From: Nageia nagi
Lineage: Eukaryota; Pinophyta
Direction: 5' to 3'
DNA: 64,000 bases
Assembly: GCA_050084985.1 (NCBI GenBank)
Contig: JBITNC010000002.1
Span: forward strand, 8,680,001-8,744,000
Below the pieces are notes generated by a model. That model searched no databases. It was given only the letters and a program-made list of their open reading frames with translations, and was not told where the DNA came from. A program made the position numbers and the translations under genes. Below are positions 59,007 to 64,000 of this stretch, piece by piece. Every line of letters starts with the position of its first letter. Within the stretch, counting starts at the first letter, position 1.

Positions 59007-60773
59007 TTTTGTATTTTATTTTTTTATATATTAAAAAATATTAAGTTAATTAGAAAAAATAATAAATATAAATATATATATATATATTACATTTATTTAA
59101 TTAAAGTTTTTTTGAAAAAATAAAAAAATAAAGATTTTTTATATACATAGTATATATATAATATGTATTTTAAAATAAAAAATAACATATATATATATAT
59201 ATAGTTCTTTTTCTATTTTTAAAAAAAGAAGGAAGAGAATCTATTTTAAGAGGGTATTTCTTTTAAAATAGTTTTTAAAAAGGGAGATATTGTTTTTTTT
59301 CTAAGAATCTATTAAAAAAGGGGGAATTTTTTTTTAGAAAGGTGTGCTTTTTAAGTTTGGGCTAATTTTAAGTATTTTTAGCTTAATATTTCCTTATTTA
59401 CTTTCAGTGCAAGTTATTTTTTTTAAGGAGTTTATTTTAGCATGTTTTAAGGTAAAAAGAGGGGGAATAACTATGCATGCATAGGTTAATGTTAAATGCA
59501 TGGATTAATGTTAATTAATTATGCATGGGTTAATATTAATTATGCATAGATTAATTAAGTATGCATGAATTGTTTTATCTTAATGCATGTTTGAAGCACA
59601 CATGTGGTTGGATAAAAATTTTAAATGCATGCTTTAATTTTTTATCCTAGTGCATAGTTTTTGCTAAGTAGATAAAATTTTTAATTGTATGATTTAATAT
59701 TTTGTCCTAATGCATGTGAATGGATAAATTTTTCTTAAATATTTTTGTTTTATTTTTTGATGATAAATTGCAAATAAGGAATTATTTTAAGTCTATTTTT
59801 TAAGTAACAAGGGGGAGAAATTTTTCATTTTTTATAATGAGCCTTTGTAAAGAGTTCCATTAGAGGTTGTGACAAAACCCATTGGACTCTTAGGCTCATT
59901 TGTTGTTGCTTAAAATTAATAAACTTTTGAAAAGAGATCCACTAAGGGTTGGAACAAAATCCATTGGACTCTTTGGTTCATACTTATGGATGATGTGGGA
60001 TGTAGTTTTATTTTTTAAAAGCACTTTATTTATTTTGCACTTCTACTTTATATGTAAAGTATGTAAATATTGAAAATTGCTTCCCCCTAAAATGAACATA
60101 TTCGCATATTATTTTTTGCAACATGACTTGTTTGGGGAGTCATGAGGTGAGGATAAGGTGGACTAGCGCCTTTTAATCTAATGATCCAAGTGGTGAAAAG
60201 TTTGTACTTCTTAATTACCTCTAAGTCCTCTGTTGGTCTGGATTTAACTCCATATAGGTGGACATACATATGTGTAGTGATACCATATGTCCATTTGTCC
60301 ATTCAAGAATTATCTTGATAACTTAAGAGAAAAACTAAAAACTTAATCAAGATAATTAATTTGGCCCATCCAACATACATCACAACCTTGGAAAATAATT
60401 AGTACTTCTCCTTGAGAGAGTATATCACTGCTCAAGGTGAACTAATTGAGGATTGGTAGGACTTAGGATCCTTGAGGGCATCCAAGTGAAGGCCTAATTT
60501 ATAAGAAAATAATCTCAACTTACTCTCCTTTGGGTGATATTTAATGATGATAAAATGTTGGATATATGGATATCTATTTATACACATGTTGATGTAAAGA
60601 TTAAGTTTACAATAATGATGTGTATGTTTAATGATCATTTTTTATGAATTATGATGAAAATATGCACATTAGTTTATATAATTATGAGTTTTTATTTTTT
60701 GTATCCTTGGTTGGATGAAAACTCTTGCTAAATAATGATAGTGCACTTGTTGATATCCATAGTTGTAATTTTT
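59007..60773 (+). other. Copia-A leader, distal part
   Basis: The first 0.8 kb is T-rich, with ATGCATG phrases and AAAAAGGGGGAATT motifs. The conserved leader block lies at 59,840-60,530, with its opening phrase (AACAAAATCCATTGGACTCTT) present twice at 59,860 and 59,943. No gag follows at the expected place; the sequence after 60,535 differs from the other copies. Confidence 0.7.
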
Positions 60774-60950
60774 TAATGGAATGGTTAAAAAGGTTTGCCC
60801 TTCTCCATGGTTGAAAATTTGATGGAGTGGTTAAAAAAGTTCTCTCTTCTCCATGATTAAAAATTTGATAGAGTAGTTAAAAAGGTTCTCCTTCTCCATA
60901 GTTAAAAATTTGATGGAGTGGTTTGCCCCTTCTCCAAAATTGAAAAGGTT
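60774..60950. repeat. Tandem repeat, about 46 bp unit, four copies
   Basis: Units start near 60,774, 60,821, 60,867 and 60,912, each with GGAGTGGTTAAAAA, CCTTCTCCAT and TTGAAAATTTGA. The last is shortened. The unit has GGAG and CTCC complementary parts. It is not present in the other Copia copies. Confidence 0.8.
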
Positions 60951-61477
60951 CACCTTATGCCACTTTACTTCCATGAGTAGGAAGTTTATCCATTATAGAT
61001 AAATGTCAATTTACTTCTATTATTGGAAAGTGTATTTATGCATTTATGAAATTTGAATCCTTGTTAATGGATTTGCATCTTACCTTCATCCATCATTTTC
61101 ATCTTTAATAGTAGCATGGTCAAGTTGGTATTATTTATGATTTGTATGTCTTTATAGAGAAGTTGACTTATGGATTCTATAGTTAAGAGATCATGGTCAA
61201 GTAAATCTTATCTTGTGGCATATTAAATAAAGATTTTGTTTGAAGGCTTTTATATAGCTTCTAATCTTGTGATCAAAATGCTTTAGTGATTGATTTATAT
61301 ATTTGGAACTTCCCTTATGAATGGTGCATTAGTTGTTAGAAACAACGTAATGACTATGAGTTTGGAAGTTGGTAAAGGTAATTCATTTGACCTTTCTAAA
61401 AATACGTGTGATCATATTTTAGATAAATAATTTCTTATGATAGTATATATATGTTAGAAAAATAGGGAAATAATTGC
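60951..61477. other. Unassigned AT-rich segment in place of gag and protease
   Basis: No similarity by eye to the gag or protease of the other Copia copies, and no frame of note. It joins integrase sequence at about 61,478. It is probably foreign sequence or heavily rearranged element DNA. Confidence 0.45.
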
Positions 61478-63876
61478 ATCTAAACTTTATAAACATGTGC
61501 ATTCATATTTGATGGGTTAGTTTCTAACTAAGTTGCTTAGAGGAGCATTTTATGTTTTGACCTTTATTGATGACTTTAGTAGGATGACATTTGGTTATCT
61601 TCTAGAGCACAAGAATCAAACCTTTGATAGGTTCAAATATTTCAAAGCCTTGGTAGAAAATCAATCTAGATTCAAAATCAAGATGTTAAGATCTAATAAT
61701 GAGGGTGAGTATAATAGCAATAAATTCAATGATTTTTTGTACCAAGTATGGATTCAAAGTTAGTTTAATATTTCTTACACTCTTCAATATAATGGTGTTA
61801 CCTAAAGGAAGAATAGAACCATTAAAAAAATAGAAAGATGCATATTAGGAGATCTTCCTAGCTTTTTATGGGGTGAAGCTATAAATATTGTAATCTACAT
61901 CTTGAATAGGTGTCCTATGAAAGTAGTTGAAGGTAAAACACTGTATAAGGAATGGACAAGAAAGAAACCTAACATCTATTATTTTAGAATATTTGGTTGT
62001 GATGCTTATGCCTTTGTTGTTCTTGAGAAAAGAAAGAAGCTTGATAAGAGATCTAAAAAGTGTATCTTCGTAGGCTATGACAATCAGCATAGAGGTTATA
62101 GGCTATATCAACCTTCTTCCCATGCAATCTTTGTGTCAAGGGATATAAAGTTCAATGAACTACCTAAAAAGTTTGCATATTATGAGAACCTTTATGAGGT
62201 TGATGATCCTTCTATTACTCCTAACTAGTAAGATTTCAGTGTGGATTTATCACCTAAGGAACTAAACTCTCCAACACAAAGGATAATAAGAATTATGACT
62301 ATTAATAAATCATTATTTACCAAAATTGATTGTATGAATGAACCCTCATCCTATAAAGAAGATTCAAAGCACGAGTGCTAGATGAATGTAATGAATGTGG
62401 AGTATGAGGCTCTAATGAAAAATCAAACTTAAGATTTGGTTCCTTATCCTAATGAATGAAATATGATTGGTAATAAATAGATTTATAAGGTTAAATATAA
62501 TTTAATTAGATATATTGAGAAATACAAAGCAAGGTTAGTAGCTAAAGGTTTTGCTCAAAAATATAAAATTTATTATGATAAAACATTTGATCCAATGGTA
62601 AATATGCCTACTATCAAGGTAATCCTTACTCTTTCAATAGCTCAAGGATGAAAAGTTTTACAACTTGATGTCAAGAGTATTTTCTCAATGATTACATAGA
62701 TATGGAAATCTACATGAATAAACCAAAAGGGTTTGTTGTGGAAGGCAAAAAATCACTTGTTTGGAAGTTAATGAAGTCCTTATATGGACTTAGGCAAGAA
62801 TCTAGGGCCTAGAACAAAAGATTTTAGGATACTTTGAGAACATTAGGTTTTATAAATGCTTCTATAACATATATCTTTATGTGATAAACCAAAGATAAGA
62901 TTTGATCTTGATTCTTCTCTATGTGGATGATGTATTTATTATAGGGAAAAATAAAGTCCTCATACAAGACTACATATCCAAACATAAGGCAACTTTTGAA
63001 ATGATTGATCTTGATCTATTACACTACTACCTTGGTATGCAAGTGTACCAATACAAAGATTATACTTACTTCAATCAATCTAAGTATATCTCATATATAT
63101 TGCAAAATTTTAGAATGGAAGAGTGCAAGCATGTTGCAATCCAATCTCTCCTGAAATCACTTTCTCTCTTAGTTTCAATTCTTAGTTAGTAGATGTTATG
63201 GCTTATATATAACTAATTGATAGTCTTATTTATTTGACTATCTCCAGGATAGATATTACCTTTGTTGTAAATTTGATGGCTCATTATGCAAAAGCCATAT
63301 GTTGAGTACTTCAATGCTATTAAGTAAATTTTGAGATATGTTACAGGCACTAAGGATCTTGCTCTCAAGTATGACAAGTTGCCTTATTTTGTGCTCTCAA
63401 GATTCTCATATTCTAACTATGGGGGAGAAAGAAATGATAGAAAATCAACCTTTGCTTATGTGTTTAGCATTGGTTCAAGTTCTATCTTTTAGGCATCCAA
63501 GAAGTAGCCTAATACTGCTCTCTCCACCATTGAGGTTGAATATCATGCAATGTCAGTTGTAGCCCAAGAAGCCATTTGATTGAGGCATAGTATGAAAGAA
63601 TTAGGATATGAACAAGTTCATCCATATCAAATTTCTTTATATAATCAATTAGATATTACTTTGGTAAAGAATCCTATTTTCCATCAAAGAATAAAGCATG
63701 TAGAAATCCAAGCCCATTTCATCAGAGAGAAGGTTTTGGATGGTATTCTACACTTGCAGTATTATCCATCAATCCTAAACTCTATAGATTTATTCACCAA
63801 GCCTCTTCATAAAGCTTAATTCTATAAGCTTAAGGAGTCTATTAGGTTGGTGAAGTTACCTTTAAAAAGGGAGTAA
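61478..63876 (+). pseudogene. Copia-A integrase-RT-RNase H remnant
   Basis: The remnant starts within the integrase (HSYLMG at 61,500) and continues FIDDFSRMTFGYLLEH. The second catalytic residue is lost (RSNNEGEY for RSDNGGEY). The integrase C-terminal IFGCDAYAF and KKCIFVGYDNQHRGYRLY near 62,060 are open. RT has YVDDVFIIG near 62,920 and HYYLGMQVYQ. RNase H has NQLDITLVKNPIFHQRIKHV near 63,640. It ends at TAA 63,874. Stops at expected Trp and Gln codons and several shifts make it inactive. It lacks Gag and protease entirely. Confidence 0.9.
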
Positions 63877-64000
63877 ATATTGAATTCTTGTTGAATCCAT
63901 TGTAATTTCTTTCTTCTTAATAAAGTTGTTGAACTTTTATTTGGTTTGTATACTTTGTTTATACATTTTTTTTTTTATATAACTATAAGTATGGGCTTGA
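63877..64000 (+). other. Start of Copia-A 3' tail
   Basis: Non-coding sequence after the RNase H stop, with an AT-rich end. None of the Copia-B tail repeats is visible before the window ends. Confidence 0.6.

Larger units (their letters stand above)
57543..64000 (+). mobile_element. Copia-A: Ty1/Copia element, 3' LTR beyond window
   Basis: It has a 5' LTR, an exact primer site, and a leader of about 3.4 kb with a GC-rich minisatellite, the conserved block and a second tandem repeat. The coding region starts only at the integrase; Gag, protease and the pre-integrase domain are absent. It is inserted in PMD copy 2. The tail reaches the window edge without an LTR. Confidence 0.88.

Noticed and set aside
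1-64000. Integrated viral sequence (pararetrovirus type)
   Set aside because: All RT regions have the Copia order with integrase before RT and are bounded by LTRs; no movement or coat protein motif was seen.

Overview
This is an AT-rich nuclear window from a seed plant with a large, repeat-filled genome. I found no intact host gene, no tRNA or rRNA gene, and nothing bacterial. A conifer or other gymnosperm would fit the old, nested LTR retrotransposons and the heavy decay, but the sequence alone does not prove it. Almost everything I can assign is retrotransposon sequence, so the window is best read as layers of insertions.

Left part (1-17.7 kb): 1-4918 has no recognisable gene apart from an exon-like fragment near 583-705. 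A PPT-like junction at 4918/4919 starts the remains of an element that carries a plant mobile domain (PMD) reading frame on the + strand (13,336-15,282), opposite to the direction implied by the PPT. That element is split by a complete-ended Ty3/Gypsy-type element, 'Gypsy-1' (5,894-11,916, minus, perfect 5-bp duplication GATGG), which has gag and protease but no reverse transcriptase (RT).

Middle (17.7-38.9 kb): the 3' end of a minus-strand Copia element (17.69-18.45 kb) is followed by a second PMD element copy (about 19.5-23.1 kb). Next come two decayed Copia elements arranged tail to tail (23,108-28,747 on + and 28,951-36,862 on -). They have LTRs only at the outer ends and a patchwork junction between them. 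A third PMD copy starts at 36,863.

Right part (38.9-64 kb): the third PMD copy is split by 'element D' (38,967-57,364, minus, LTRs of about 1.1 kb). Element D was itself invaded by 'Gypsy-2' (41,301-45,011, 606-bp LTRs, perfect duplication ATGGA) and by 'Copia-B' (47,305-56,060, LTRs about 2.5% different). Copia-B is the youngest element here, with a nearly complete but broken gag-pol. The rest of the third PMD copy resumes at 57,365 and is cut again by 'Copia-A' (57,543 to beyond the window end).

The Copia copies belong to one family group. They share a long leader of about 2.4-3.5 kb with a conserved block of roughly 0.6 kb, the primer site for initiator Met tRNA, a palindrome in the LTR, short tail repeats and a polypurine tract. 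At about 0.6-0.7 kb downstream of the LTR, three copies carry three unrelated inserts: an antisense host-gene-like fragment, a GC-rich minisatellite, and a third GC-richer block. The recurring PMD frames, this variable leader slot and the tail-to-tail Copia pair are the most interesting things I see. I see no evidence of a new functional system beyond transposon biology.
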